Notes: a model not told the origin generated them from the sequence alone. DNA of 62,340 nt from Spirulina sp. SIO3F2 (GCA_010672165.1 JAAHHN010000009.1:1-62340); one strand, 5' to 3'; positions 27,780 through 37,035 are shown, numbered from the stretch's first letter. Program-made: numbers and translations.

Positions 27780-28247
27780 ATGGTTACCCCCATTCCAACC
27801 AGTCGATTTTATATCGAGTTTGATAATCTGACGGCCAAGATGGTCGCCAGCGTGGGTGAGATGAGCTTTGAGGGCAAAACTGCTGGTCACGAAAAACCCA
27901 TCGCGAGTACCCAAGATGGCAAGACCCTGTGGCAGAGTACCTCAACTGGTTTTTCCGATAACCCCGACTTCTCCATCGAAGTGTATCTCGTTGAAGGGGA
28001 TATGGATTGGTACAACTGGTTTATGGAGTTGGTGCCTAAAAGCGAAGGTGGTGAGGGCAAAGGACTGGCCTCTCGCCAAAACGGTACGCTCGTAGCCTAC
28101 AACGCCAGTGATGAAGTAGTGCTGGAATGGACGATTACCAATGCTTGGCCTAAGAGCTATAGTGTTTCTGACCTTTCTGCTGATGGGAGTGAACTGGTCA
28201 AAGAAACCTTTGAAATCGTTTGCGAAGATGTCAAGCGAGTTAAGTAG
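27780..28247 (+). CDS. CIS/phage tail tube protein, first copy (gp19/Hcp-like)
   Basis: This 155-aa protein should stack as rings to form the inner tube within the sheath. It starts MVTPIPTSRFYIEFDNL, and the second half has the family ending AWPKSYSVSDLSADGSELVKETFEI. AAGGAGCAT precedes the ATG. It is 114 bp after the sheath and followed by a hairpin, so sheath and this tube protein probably form the abundant transcript. Of the three tube-type proteins this is the likeliest main tube subunit by position. Confidence 0.88.
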   Translation: MVTPIPTSRFYIEFDNLTAKMVASVGEMSFEGKTAGHEKPIASTQDGKTLWQSTSTGFSDNPDFSIEVYLVEGDMDWYNWFMELVPKSEGGEGKGLASRQNGTLVAYNASDEVVLEWTITNAWPKSYSVSDLSADGSELVKETFEIVCEDVKRVK

Positions 28248-28274
28248 ACTGTCTTATCCTCAACCCTCTCAAGT

Positions 28275-28298
28275 GGACAGATGATGTCTGTCCCTTTT
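28275..28298 (+). terminator. Hairpin after the first tube gene
   Basis: GGACAGA/TCTGTCC with a 5-nt loop, then CTTTT. The T run of four suggests partial termination or 3'-end protection between the first and second tube genes. Confidence 0.5.
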
Positions 28299-28332
28299 AG
28301 TGAATTATTAGGCTTCATACAGGAGATCAACA

Positions 28333-28806
28333 ATGGCAGCAGACGAAATTTTAGCCAACTCAAAGTTCTACATTGATATTGATGGTTTATCCGACCTGAT
28401 TATCAAAAGTGTTAGTGGGATCAGTGCGACAATCGAACTCGCGGGTTCTGATGCGTCCTACGGTGTGACATCGGGTGGAGTGAGTGCCGTTCAATCTACG
28501 GTTACAGGGGTAAGTAACTCCAATATCACGATCACATTTGTCGGCACCGCAGAAGATAAGCGGGTGTTTGACTGGTACTACGATTCCCATTCCACAGAAT
28601 ATAGCGGGGGTGGAACCGGGAGTGGTGGTGAGCGCAAGACTGCAACCATCTCACTCTACAATCAGGGCGGTGATGAAGCGGCGCAATGGACGTTAACCGG
28701 TGTCTTTCCCGTGAGCTACAAAGGCTCATCGCTTTCGGCTGAAGATGCAGCCCTCTATGAAGAGACCTTGGATTTCTGTTACGAAAACTTAAGCCGGAAA
28801 ATGTAG
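28333..28806 (+). CDS. CIS/phage tail tube protein, second copy
   Basis: This 157-aa paralogue starts MAADEILANSKFYIDIDGL and ends with GVFPVSYKGSSLSAEDAALYEETLDF, the same ending block as the first copy. It has a Gly/Ser-rich loop (SGGGTGSGGERK, about 96-107). CAGGAG lies 8 nt before the ATG. A second tube protein usually forms the first ring on the spike or an adaptor; that role is inferred. Confidence 0.85.
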   Translation: MAADEILANSKFYIDIDGLSDLIIKSVSGISATIELAGSDASYGVTSGGVSAVQSTVTGVSNSNITITFVGTAEDKRVFDWYYDSHSTEYSGGGTGSGGERKTATISLYNQGGDEAAQWTLTGVFPVSYKGSSLSAEDAALYEETLDFCYENLSRKM

Positions 28807-29067
28807 TGTTCGCTCTTTCGTTCACCTCCAGATTTTGTGCGTTTAATCTAGCGTTCAGCGTGGGTTGAAGGTAGATTTTGGTTCTTCAGCCTACGCTTAT
28901 ATTTCTAGGAAAACTTGGTTTGTTGCAATCCTCATGATTCCGTATTTTGAGTTTTGCCTAGCGTGTGCTGAACGAGCTTCGTCTAAACTCAACCCAACCC
29001 AAATAATTCATAACTTTTGTCCTGTACTAAGCAGAACAATATATCTGTTTTTAAGGAGTAATAACGA

Positions 29068-29661
29068 ATGGCGATCGCTGGCTACGACATGAATCTTAGA
29101 AATGCAATGTTGCTGACTGGCTTGTATATGCTGCCAGAAGTGCTTGCAAATAGCCGCTTTTATGTGGAATTAATCCTTGACAATGATAGTATTTGTGATG
29201 CGTTTTTTCAAGATTGCTCTGGATTCAAACGAAGCGTTGATACTATCGAGATTGCTGAAGTGACACCAGAAAAGTGGGGACGTTCAGGCAGTAGCTATGG
29301 TGCTATTCGGCGGACAAAAGTTCCGGGTAACGTTAAGAGTGACACGATTACACTCAAACGGGGACTTATGAATTCTATGAACCTGTGGTATTGGTTTAAA
29401 GCAATTGAAGAAGGAGATTGGCATAATCAATATCGCTCAGGGGATATCGCAATTTATAACCAGGGAGCATGGGCTGAAGCTCGATTTCGCTTCACAGGGG
29501 CTTGGCCAGTTAGTTATAGCATTGGAGATCTGAGTTCTTCTGGTAGTGATTTGATGATTGAAGAGCTTGAATTATCGGTTGACGAGTTTTACCGTGTTGA
29601 ACTCGATGGTGTCGAACAACTCGCGTCAGGAGTGAATACGATCTCCGGCGGTTGGGGCTAA
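29068..29661 (+). CDS. CIS/phage tail tube-like protein, third copy (longer)
   Basis: At 197 aa it is the longest, with an added N-terminus (MAIAGYDMNLRNAMLLTGLYM) and a C-terminal extension ending NTISGGWG. The core matches the others: VLANSRFYVELILDND, and AWPVSYSIGDLSSSGSDLMIEELEL. AAGGAGTAA lies upstream. The gap before it is 261 bp with no gene. It could cap the tube or join it to the baseplate; this is inference. Confidence 0.83.
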   Translation: MAIAGYDMNLRNAMLLTGLYMLPEVLANSRFYVELILDNDSICDAFFQDCSGFKRSVDTIEIAEVTPEKWGRSGSSYGAIRRTKVPGNVKSDTITLKRGLMNSMNLWYWFKAIEEGDWHNQYRSGDIAIYNQGAWAEARFRFTGAWPVSYSIGDLSSSGSDLMIEELELSVDEFYRVELDGVEQLASGVNTISGGWG

Positions 29662-29791
29662 TCTCTGAATTGTTTAGAGCACTAAAAACTTGAAGCAATG
29701 CTGAAAATTACGATTGGCCAACAACCATTGTATAGATCCAACCGCATTGCTATATCGTGTGGGTTATTGTTGTGATCGATCAGCAGAGAGC

Positions 29792-30091
29792 ATGATACAA
29801 ACAGAGTTTGAATTTACCTTGCCAAAAGGCTATGTTGATGCCGAAGGCAATGTGCATCAAAAAGGGGTGATGCGTTTGGCGCGGGCCATGGATGAAATTG
29901 TCCCGATGCGCGATCCGCGAGTGAAGTCGAACCCAGCTTATGCAACAGTCATCATTCTGGCACGAGTGATTACACAATTAGGGGCCTTGGATCAAATTAG
30001 CCCAGCAGTGATTGAGGGATTGTTTGCAACCGATCTAAACTATCTACAAAACTTCTATCGTCAGATCAATGAACTTGAAGAGGATGAGTAG
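29792..30091 (+). CDS. Tail assembly chaperone-like protein, first paralogue (99 aa)
   Basis: It starts MIQTEFEFTLPKGY and has GVMRLARAMDEIVPMRDPRVKS, then VIILARVITQLGALDQISP. The longer frame from 29714 has no binding site and no homology in its first 26 residues, so I start it at 29792. In phage-like and CIS loci, small proteins of this type follow the tube genes and act in tail-length control or assembly; that is by position and likeness, not proof. Confidence 0.7.
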   Translation: MIQTEFEFTLPKGYVDAEGNVHQKGVMRLARAMDEIVPMRDPRVKSNPAYATVIILARVITQLGALDQISPAVIEGLFATDLNYLQNFYRQINELEEDE

Positions 30092-30243
30092 TCTGGGAAC
30101 TGCAATGTTGACAGCATGGTTCGGAAAGTTTGCTACAGCTCAAATGCATCAGAATGATTGTAATACCAGCCTTCGCTAATGTGAATAGAGCCTCTATTTA
30201 GCACGGCCTGTTTATTCAAGTTCCTCTTATTTAAGATACCCCT

Positions 30244-30558
30244 ATGATCCGGGAATATCCTTTCACTCTACCTAAAGGTTGGCTGACTCCAGATGGACAG
30301 CTTCAACGCCAAGGGGTAATGCGTTTGGCCACAGGTTTAGATGAGTTTGCAACCCAACGCCATCCCAAAGTTTTGAGTAATCCCTACTATGCGAGTTTGG
30401 TTCTGCTTTCACGGGTCGTGACACAGCTCGGCGATCGGACTAAAGTGTCACCAGAAATGTTGGAAGAACTGTTTATTATCGACTCAGTGTATCTCCAGCA
30501 GTTTTACAACCAGATTAATCAAGAGACTGGGGGGACAACAAATCTCTCGGGGGAATGA
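30244..30558 (+). CDS. Tail assembly chaperone-like protein, second paralogue (104 aa)
   Basis: Clearly related to the gene at 29792: both have FTLPKG, GVMRLA, a RxPxVxSNPxYA segment, L(S/A)RVxTQLG and a final YLQxFYxQIN. It overlaps the next ORF by ATGA, so the two are translationally coupled. Confidence 0.7.
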   Translation: MIREYPFTLPKGWLTPDGQLQRQGVMRLATGLDEFATQRHPKVLSNPYYASLVLLSRVVTQLGDRTKVSPEMLEELFIIDSVYLQQFYNQINQETGGTTNLSGE

Positions 30559-30698
30559 TTCGCTACCCCTTGGCTCAGCTTTACCAAGAGGTAGCATATT
30601 TGGCATTACATTTTAATTGGTCTCGTTCAGAGATTTTGGAGTTGGATCACCAAGAACGGCGACAGTGGGTGACACAGATTAATCAACTTCTGGGTTAA
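30555..30698 (+). CDS. Small CIS protein of the DUF6760 type (47 aa)
   Basis: The ATG at 30555 overlaps the preceding stop (ATGA). The protein reads MIRYPLAQLYQEVAYLALHF, then NWSRSEILELDHQERRQWV and QINQLLG. It matches my memory of DUF6760 proteins in contractile injection loci (opening MIRYPL, then HW, then RRRW). The layout resembles the gpG/gpT-type chaperone pairs of phage tails, but here as two overlapping genes and not a frameshift. The 3' end overlaps the convergent kinase gene by 20 bp. Confidence 0.75.
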   Translation: MIRYPLAQLYQEVAYLALHFNWSRSEILELDHQERRQWVTQINQLLG

Positions 30699-31686
30699 AG
30701 CGACGTTGCTTTTTAAGTTGCTCTAAACGACTTCTGACTTCTTGAGGGTCGAGCCAACCGTAGCCAGCTTCACCCAACTCTACAAGTAATTCTTTAAATT
30801 CAGCTTCTGTCCAATGCGGTTCTCCTACCGGCATAAGCAACCAGTTATTCTTAGGGGGCTCCTGGGGTAATTGTTTCGGGCAGGGCGCAGAACGCAACCA
30901 TCTCCATTGGCGTATCCAGGTTTTGAGTCGAGTAAATCGTTGAAGGGTTGGTTGTGGTAGGGAGGGGGCGATAGCTAAACCTTGTAAATCAGCCTGAGCT
31001 TGTTCCAAAGAATAGCGAAAGGTATCAGGATCTAAATTCAATAAATAGTGCAGCCATTGACTAAAGGCAGAGGGAATAACGGGATGCTTTGTGAGAGTGG
31101 AGGGAAGAAGACCATCAGCGGCAACTGATTGGAGCTGGTTAAACGGTTGCCGGTGCAAAAGACTCACTAAAGACAATGCGAGGTCTTTGAGATCCTGAAT
31201 CGGTGTTGGCGGCGTATTGCTGGGGGAGAACCCAAAGTCCGTCAGTTGGGTTATTCCTTGGGCATCAATAAAAACATTGGAGGGCTTAAGATTGGCATGG
31301 GTGCAACTTTGATCGCGGGTATGAAGATGAATTAATGTATCAATTACTTTGCTGGCAATACGTTGGATATCAGCATAAGACACGTTCAGTAATTGTTCAA
31401 TGGAGCGATGGGGGATATAGTCCCGAACCAGATAAAATCCATCTTGGTTTTTCTGAGTATGGAGATATTTAACGATATGCGTGCTTTTAATCGATTGGAG
31501 GCGGTGCAGGACAGCTTGATATTGACTCAACCAGCTTTCCAATTGCTGTTCACTAGTACATCTAAACATCTTAATGACGACCAGATTACCAGTGATTGTG
31601 TCTTTGGCCAGCGTTGAGCGCCCATCTTTAGAGACAGGTTGTTCGAGGTTTCGGATAAATTGATAGCGCTCGGGTATCGCACGCAT
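30679..31686 (-). CDS. Degenerate Ser/Thr protein kinase-like protein
   Basis: Kinase-fold segments are present in the 335 aa: Lys39 in VVIKMF, HANLKPSN at 130-137 and DFG at 150-152. The glycine-rich loop is not recognisable (LEQPVSKDGRS). The catalytic Asp of HRD is Asn132. The activation loop is almost missing: DFG is followed after about 12 residues by DLKDLALSL, which matches the helix that normally comes after the APE motif. It is therefore probably a pseudokinase. The C-terminal part (about 235-335) has no assigned fold. It converges on the CIS genes; a functional link is unproven. Confidence 0.8.
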   Translation of the reverse strand: MRAIPERYQFIRNLEQPVSKDGRSTLAKDTITGNLVVIKMFRCTSEQQLESWLSQYQAVLHRLQSIKSTHIVKYLHTQKNQDGFYLVRDYIPHRSIEQLLNVSYADIQRIASKVIDTLIHLHTRDQSCTHANLKPSNVFIDAQGITQLTDFGFSPSNTPPTPIQDLKDLALSLVSLLHRQPFNQLQSVAADGLLPSTLTKHPVIPSAFSQWLHYLLNLDPDTFRYSLEQAQADLQGLAIAPSLPQPTLQRFTRLKTWIRQWRWLRSAPCPKQLPQEPPKNNWLLMPVGEPHWTEAEFKELLVELGEAGYGWLDPQEVRSRLEQLKKQRRFNPEVD

Positions 31687-31762
31687 AAAAAACCCCTAGT
31701 TCGCTTAAGCCAGTCGTTATAGTTATATATAAGTGTAAAAGAAGTTTATCCCTTCCTCACGT

Positions 31763-32284
31763 GTGAATATGGGTTTAACCGGCAAAAACTCTCTGAAGCC
31801 CAATATCGATATCCAAATAGCTACGAATGAAGGTGCTCCGTTTCGCATTACGTTTGCGCCTTTATCCGTTGCTGATGTCTACGCCCAAGCTGATGACGCT
31901 GCTAATGGTGCGGTAGTCATGATGAGTGGCACGGTGCGCTCACAAACCGCAGGGCGAGCGGTGGAATATTTGGAATATCAAGCCTATGAGCCCATGGCAC
32001 TGCGAGTTTTTCAGGATATTGCTACCCAGATTCGTACCCGTTGGCTGGATGTCAACCACGTGGTGATTCACCATCGTACGGGACGCCTCCAGATTGGCGA
32101 AATTAGTGTGTTGGTTGCAGTGGGAACCTCCCATCGCGCCGAAGCCTTTGCCGCTTGTCAATATGCGATCGACACGCTGAAGCACAATGCCCCGATCTGG
32201 AAGAAAGAATATTGGCGCGATGGTCAGAGTGAATGGGTGAGCATCGGCGCTTGTGAACAACTCAACTGTGAGGTATCAACATGA
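31763..32284 (+). CDS. moaE: Molybdopterin synthase catalytic subunit MoaE
   Basis: MoaE with MoaD inserts sulfur into precursor Z to make molybdopterin, which NarB in this window needs. Family blocks: GAVVMMSGTVRSQTAGRAVEYLEYQAY, VVIHHRTGRLQIGEISV and the catalytic-lysine region APIWKKEYWRDG. The 173 aa include an N-terminal extension of about 20 residues. Start at GTG 31763 or ATG 31769. The stop overlaps the next gene (ATGA). MoaD is not seen here. Confidence 0.93.
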   Translation: MNMGLTGKNSLKPNIDIQIATNEGAPFRITFAPLSVADVYAQADDAANGAVVMMSGTVRSQTAGRAVEYLEYQAYEPMALRVFQDIATQIRTRWLDVNHVVIHHRTGRLQIGEISVLVAVGTSHRAEAFAACQYAIDTLKHNAPIWKKEYWRDGQSEWVSIGACEQLNCEVST

Positions 32285-32586
32285 CCGCTGTTCGCACTGT
32301 CATGGTTTGTCAAAATTGTGCCTGCCTGAGCCGGGGAGGGGAAGCGGTATTCAATGCCTTTCAAGCCAGTGACTTACCTCATGATGTCATCATTGAAGCC
32401 AGCAGTTGTTTAGGGCAGTGCAATCTGGCCCCCAATGTGCGCATTGTGCCGGAAGAAACTTGGTATTGTCGTCTTGAGCTAGAGGATGTGCCACAGATTG
32501 TGCAGAAGCACCTACATCAAGGGCAACCTGTCGTAGAGAAACTTCACCCTCGCATTCACGGTTATGCTCGCTACCATGTGGGCTAG
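32281..32586 (+). CDS. Thioredoxin-like 2Fe-2S ferredoxin
   Basis: This 101-aa protein has VMVCQNCACLSRGG (Cys10, 13, 15) and, about 30 residues later, SSCLGQCNLAPNV (Cys43, Cys47), the spacing of thioredoxin-like 2Fe-2S ferredoxins. Its partner is unknown. The overlap with moaE (4 bp) means tight co-expression and suggests a role linked to molybdenum cofactor or nitrate metabolism, which remains a guess. Confidence 0.85.
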   Translation: MTAVRTVMVCQNCACLSRGGEAVFNAFQASDLPHDVIIEASSCLGQCNLAPNVRIVPEETWYCRLELEDVPQIVQKHLHQGQPVVEKLHPRIHGYARYHVG

Positions 32587-32925
32587 CTTTTGTCATGCCA
32601 ACCCTAATCCTTTCACCTCGCTATACTGCTGATGCCCAAGCCCTGTGGCGAGTTGCATTCCATTAGGCTGGGCAGTGATCGAACAAAGTGCAGCTTGGGG
32701 GTCTGGGATTGATGCTTGCACGCCCACACAGGTAGATGCTAGCAGTTTTATGTGGCTATCCCTGAAAACGATTGTTCTGATTGACTTGATACGCTTTAGG
32801 ACCGTCAGTATGAGCTGTCGAGGGACGCTCCAAATCAAGCACGGTTTTGACTTTTTGTGAGTAGATGCTTACGATCGCTGTTACATTTAACATTTGTCTT
32901 TTTTTATACAGCTATATTATCCATC
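32587..32925. other. Intergenic region
   Basis: About 340 bp with no gene, repeat or terminator that I can support. Confidence 0.4.
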
Positions 32926-33801
32926 ATGGTGCAACCGCTTCTCGAAACCGCATGGTCAACTATCCCGCCCACATTATTATTGCCCCAACCCGTAAAGCAC
33001 AATGCATCTCAGCAATACTCAGATTTTCCAAAAGCAACGATTCCTAGCGAAGTCTCCTGGCAGGATTCGACACCTGCACTACTTATGACCCTTGATTTAG
33101 CAGAACCAACTTCCCATCAAGATACTGTCCATGATCCGCTAAACAGCCCGCACCCAGTTCCGTGGAACTGGATTCTGGAAACCTACGAAACATTTAAGCA
33201 ATCTCCACACAGCGAACCTCGCCACTATCGCAGCGTCAGCGTCGTCTCGCCTGATGGGAATTATGCTGCCTACAGTCGGATTCAGATGTCTACCAATGCT
33301 GACTTTTCTGGGAGTCAAGTGACCAGTGTGATGTTTCTTGAAGATCTACAAACGGGGGAATTGCAGACTGTTACAGCTTCTTCTCCTATCGCTCAAACGG
33401 TTGCGCAGCCTGAAAAAGAATACCAAACAGGTATTTTCTCGATTTTGGTTCCCGTTTCTTGGTCACAAAATGGTGAGCGCCTTCTTGCTCGCCAGTTTGA
33501 GGGTCTTTTGAGCACCTCGATCGCCTCTGACTATGCTGTAATTTGGGAGCGAGCGACTCAGCAAACCTGCACCTGTGTTCCGGTCGGGCCAGACTATTCC
33601 AATGCGCTCGTGCTCGGTTGGAGCACGACCCATCCTGACCAAGTGCTATTCCGTGCCGGCGCAATGGGAGAAGAACCTTGGCTGCTGTGGCGGGTCAATC
33701 CCGCAGACGGCGCAACCGTTTTAGCGACTGGTGAACAGCCTATTGTTTTTGGTCAACTCCAGTCTAATGCTTGGGGCGGGGCACAAATGTCTTGGTCTTA
33801 G
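32926..33801 (+). CDS. Unrecognised protein (291 aa), possible beta-propeller
   Basis: Beta-rich text such as [28 protein letters not shown] and [16 protein letters not shown] resembles TolB/propeller blades. I start at ATG 32926 ([15 protein letters not shown]). The frame is open to a GTG at 32857, which would add a hydrophobic stretch ([17 protein letters not shown]) that could be a signal anchor, so the protein may be exported if the longer form is used. Its stop overlaps the convergent prfA by 4 bp. Confidence 0.6.
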   Translation: MVQPLLETAWSTIPPTLLLPQPVKHNASQQYSDFPKATIPSEVSWQDSTPALLMTLDLAEPTSHQDTVHDPLNSPHPVPWNWILETYETFKQSPHSEPRHYRSVSVVSPDGNYAAYSRIQMSTNADFSGSQVTSVMFLEDLQTGELQTVTASSPIAQTVAQPEKEYQTGIFSILVPVSWSQNGERLLARQFEGLLSTSIASDYAVIWERATQQTCTCVPVGPDYSNALVLGWSTTHPDQVLFRAGAMGEEPWLLWRVNPADGATVLATGEQPIVFGQLQSNAWGGAQMSWS

Positions 33802-34907
33802 AGCGTATCCACAGTTTCTGGAGCGGCTGCGAGTTGCTCGAGCTGCTCTTGCTGATCTTGGGATACACAGGCTTCAACGATGTTGTTGATATCACCTGTG
33901 AGGGCGGTGGATAAGGGAAAATTTTGGCCCAAGCGATGATCGGTAACTCGATTATCTTTGTAGTTGTAGGTGCGGATTTTTTCTGAGCGGGCTCCCGTGC
34001 CAACCTGAGAACGGCGTAACGAGGTGACGGCGGCCTGTTGCTCTTGCAACTTCATTTCATAGAGCTTCGCCCGTAAAATTTGCATGGCACGTTCACGATT
34101 CTGGAGTTGCGATCGCTCCTCGGTGCAAAACACTCGAATTCCTGTGGGCTTATGGATCAAATCCACCGCCGTTTCCACCTTGTTCACATTCTGGCCCCCT
34201 GCACCTCCTGAACGGGCAGTGGAAATATCAAGGTCTTTGGGGTCAATGTCCACTTCCACATCATCTACCTCAGGCATCACTGCGATCGTCGCGGTGGAGG
34301 TATGGACACGTCCCCCGGCTTCTGTCACAGGAACCCGCTGCACCCGATGAACCCCAGCTTCAAACTTGAGTTTGCTATAGACGCGATCGCCCTGAATTTC
34401 GAGAATCGCCTCTTTAAAGCCCCCCATTTCCCCCGCAGATTCACTCACCAAGCTAACCCGCCATTGCTGGGAATCTGCATAGCGCGAGTAAATTCGGACG
34501 AGATCACCTGCCCAAATACTGGCTTCATCCCCCCCTGTACCCGCCCGGACTTCTAACATAATGTTTTTGTCATCATTGGGGTCACTGGGCAGTAGCAAGA
34601 TCTTAAGACGCTGTTCTAAAGTATTGATTTGGTCTTCCAACGTGGTAACTTCCTGGCTGGCCATACTCTGTAACTCAGGATCATCTTGAGAGTCCTTGAG
34701 AATCTCTTTCGCCCCCACCAACTCTTCATTCGCTTGCTGCCATTCCCCATATGCCAAAACAGTTTCTTCCAAGGAAGCTCTGGCTTTGGCTACCTTTTGT
34801 AACTCATCTGGATTTGTGACCACGTCTGGGTCAGCAAGGCGACGGTTGAGTTCGTTAAACGTTTGCTCAACGGATTTGAGTTTATCGAGGAGGTAAGATT
34901 CAGCCAT
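33798..34907 (-). CDS. prfA: Peptide chain release factor 1
   Basis: RF1 releases finished proteins at UAA and UAG. The 369 aa include the codon-recognition PVT tripeptide (193-195, the PxT motif of RF1) and GGQ at 237-239, which triggers peptide release. The ending [23 protein letters not shown] is RF1-like. A strong hairpin separates it from rpmE, so it likely has its own promoter. Confidence 0.96.
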   Translation of the reverse strand: MAESYLLDKLKSVEQTFNELNRRLADPDVVTNPDELQKVAKARASLEETVLAYGEWQQANEELVGAKEILKDSQDDPELQSMASQEVTTLEDQINTLEQRLKILLLPSDPNDDKNIMLEVRAGTGGDEASIWAGDLVRIYSRYADSQQWRVSLVSESAGEMGGFKEAILEIQGDRVYSKLKFEAGVHRVQRVPVTEAGGRVHTSTATIAVMPEVDDVEVDIDPKDLDISTARSGGAGGQNVNKVETAVDLIHKPTGIRVFCTEERSQLQNRERAMQILRAKLYEMKLQEQQAAVTSLRRSQVGTGARSEKIRTYNYKDNRVTDHRLGQNFPLSTALTGDINNIVEACVSQDQQEQLEQLAAAPETVDTL

Positions 34908-34968
34908 ATTCAGCTCCTGAGGGGGCTAACCATCGGGTTCACGTCGGAAAAATGAGGACAATACGACA

Positions 34969-34994
34969 AACCCAGCAGTGTAGACTGCTGGGTT
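34969..34994 (-). terminator. Terminator after rpmE
   Basis: A perfect 11-bp stem (AACCCAGCAGT/ACTGCTGGGTT), 4-nt loop, then TTTG on the minus strand. It probably ends the ribosomal operon before prfA. Confidence 0.8.
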
Positions 34995-35014
34995 AAAGGG
35001 TTAACAATCAACAG

Positions 35015-35254
35015 CTATTGCTGCTTTTCGTCAGCAGAAGTCGTGCTATCAAACATGCCAAACTTACGCATGAAACGTTCCACACGACCTTCAGTGTCAA
35101 TGATTTTTTGGGTTCCTGTATAAAACGGATGGTTCCCAGACCAAATTTCCACGTTGATTTCGGGTTGAGTCGAACCAACCGTCATCACCACTTCGCCATT
35201 ACAGATAACTTTGGCGTCGGGATACCATTCGGGATGAATATCAGCTTTAGGCAT
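35015..35254 (-). CDS. rpmE: Ribosomal protein bL31
   Basis: A 79-aa large-subunit protein with the ending HPFYTGTQKIIDTEGRVERF. It has only one Cys (Cys18), in place of the zinc-binding Cys set, so it is the zinc-independent form. Last gene before the terminator. Confidence 0.95.
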   Translation of the reverse strand: MPKADIHPEWYPDAKVICNGEVVMTVGSTQPEINVEIWSGNHPFYTGTQKIIDTEGRVERFMRKFGMFDSTTSADEKQQ

Positions 35255-35322
35255 TGCTTTAATATAATCGCTACAGATATCGTCAATAAATTGATTTGAA
35301 TCAGCACCAGCAAACCAAAGGG

Positions 35323-35727
35323 TTAACGCTTGGAGAATTGAGGCGCTTTGCGAGCCTTCTTCAAGCCGTACTTCTTCCGTTCTTTGGCCCGTGGGTCACG
35401 GGTTAGGAATCCCTCGGTTTTTAATGGTTGCCGATTATCAGGGTCAAGTTCACACAGCGCACGGGCTACCCCTAACTTCACAGCGTCAGCTTGGCCGGTC
35501 AAACCGCCACCATGGGCTCGAACCAAAATATCATAATCTCCCTCTAGACCCAATGTTTCCAAAGGTGCTTTGATCCCCGCAATATAGCTAGGATTTCGGT
35601 TGAAATAGTCAAGTCCAGGACGATTATTGACTTTAATTTCGCCGCTACCGGGCACAAGGCGAACTCGAGCGATCGCACTCTTTCGACGCCCAGTTCCCCA
35701 ATACACCACAGGATTATCCGTAGTCAT
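35323..35727 (-). CDS. rpsI: Ribosomal protein uS9
   Basis: 134 aa, ending with the basic tail [12 protein letters not shown] that reaches the P-site t[17 protein letters not shown] at the start is typical. Directly follows rplM (23 bp gap), as in most bacteria. Confidence 0.97.
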   Translation of the reverse strand: MTTDNPVVYWGTGRRKSAIARVRLVPGSGEIKVNNRPGLDYFNRNPSYIAGIKAPLETLGLEGDYDILVRAHGGGLTGQADAVKLGVARALCELDPDNRQPLKTEGFLTRDPRAKERKKYGLKKARKAPQFSKR

Positions 35728-35750
35728 GATTCCTTAATATCTCCTTTCAA

Positions 35751-36194
35751 TTAATTATTGGTATCAATGGTCAAGGTTTCCGGCTTTTGGGCTTCATGTT
35801 GATGTTCAGACCCGGCATAGACTTTCAAATGGGTAAACAATTTCCGACCCAAAGCATTCTTGGGCAACATCCCCTTGACGGCTTTCTCAATGATGCGCTC
35901 AGGAATACGAGCCTGAAGATTATCAAAAGTTTCCACTTTCATGCCCCCCGGACGGCCAGAATGGCGACGATAGAGCTTCTGTTCTCTCTTACGACCCGTG
36001 ACAACCACTTTCTCCGCATTAATAACGATCACATGATCACCCGTATCCATATGGGGGGTGAACGTTGGTTTATTTTTACCGCGCAAGAGCGTCGCAATTT
36101 CAGTGGCAAGACGACCTAGGCGTTGGTCTGTAGCATCAACTACGTACCACTTTTTCTCTAGGGTTTCAGGGTTAGGGAGAAGGGTTTTTTCCAT
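35751..36194 (-). CDS. rplM: Ribosomal protein uL13
   Basis: 147 aa. The segments [19 protein letters not shown] and [16 protein letters not shown] are diagnostic. It follows truA by 10 bp on the same strand. Confidence 0.97.
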   Translation of the reverse strand: MEKTLLPNPETLEKKWYVVDATDQRLGRLATEIATLLRGKNKPTFTPHMDTGDHVIVINAEKVVVTGRKREQKLYRRHSGRPGGMKVETFDNLQARIPERIIEKAVKGMLPKNALGRKLFTHLKVYAGSEHQHEAQKPETLTIDTNN

Positions 36195-36204
36195 CGTCCG
36201 GACA

Positions 36205-37026
36205 TCAAGTAACAGGGTTAAACATTAATAAAGGTTGGGTATCAAACCAGAGGGGTTTGGGAAAAGGAAAGTCAGGGTAACCGACTCGCAGGAGACACAA
36301 GCCTTTAGCGGGAGCTGAGTATTTCACCAGATCGCGCCGCTGGTTGACCCAAATCTTCTGGAAACTCTCCAGAGATCGCACTCCATTGCCCACTTCAATA
36401 AGGACGCCGATCAACAATCTTACCATCCCGTACAAAAATCCATCCGCCTGAATTTCAACTTCAATGAATGGGGGACGCCGAGTACAATGCACATCTTGAA
36501 TGGTCACCCAGGAGTCTTTTCGCGGGGATCCTGCTCTGCGAAACGCGGCTAAATGATGCCGCCCCAAAAGAGGGGTCAACGCGGCTTGCATTTGCTCTGT
36601 GTCCAGCGGAGCATGGTAATAGTGCCAGCAAAAGGGTTGGGCAAAGAGATTGGGTATGGCATCGGTATAGAGCGTATACCGATAGCGTCGCCAGAGCGCT
36701 GAAAACTGCGCATGCCAACGGGGGGGAACTGCTGCTGAACCGCGAATATTGAGATCAGGGGGGAGATGCTGATTTAAAATTCGGGCCCATTTTGTTGCTG
36801 GGATAGGGCTTGGGGTTTCAAAGTGAGCGACTTGAGCAGCAGCATGGACACCGGCATCAGTACGTCCTGCACCATGCACCCGCACAGGATGGCCAGCAAC
36901 CGCCCCCAAAGCGGTTTCCAATTCGGATTGCACCGTCCGCTGGCCAGGCTGGTATTGCCAACCATGAAAATGAGTCCCTTGGTATTGCACAATTAGCGCA
37001 ATACGTTGGCTATTCAGAGCCACCAT
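36205..37026 (-). CDS. truA: tRNA pseudouridine(38-40) synthase
   Basis: TruA makes pseudouridine at positions 38-40 in the anticodon arm of tRNAs. The catalytic Asp57 lies in [11 protein letters not shown]. 273 aa is the usual length. It sits between rplQ and rplM in the ribosomal cluster, a common cyanobacterial arrangement. Confidence 0.95.
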   Translation of the reverse strand: MVALNSQRIALIVQYQGTHFHGWQYQPGQRTVQSELETALGAVAGHPVRVHGAGRTDAGVHAAAQVAHFETPSPIPATKWARILNQHLPPDLNIRGSAAVPPRWHAQFSALWRRYRYTLYTDAIPNLFAQPFCWHYYHAPLDTEQMQAALTPLLGRHHLAAFRRAGSPRKDSWVTIQDVHCTRRPPFIEVEIQADGFLYGMVRLLIGVLIEVGNGVRSLESFQKIWVNQRRDLVKYSAPAKGLCLLRVGYPDFPFPKPLWFDTQPLLMFNPVT

Positions 37027-37035
37027 TACCCGTGC

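Noticed and set aside
28865-29092. Plus-strand ORF of 75 aa between the second and third tube genes
   Set aside because: It overlaps the well-supported start and ribosome binding site of the third tube gene and lacks its own.
32645-32860. Plus-strand ORF of 71 aa before the propeller-like protein
   Set aside because: No binding site or similarity, and a competing minus-strand frame covers the same bases. It looks random.
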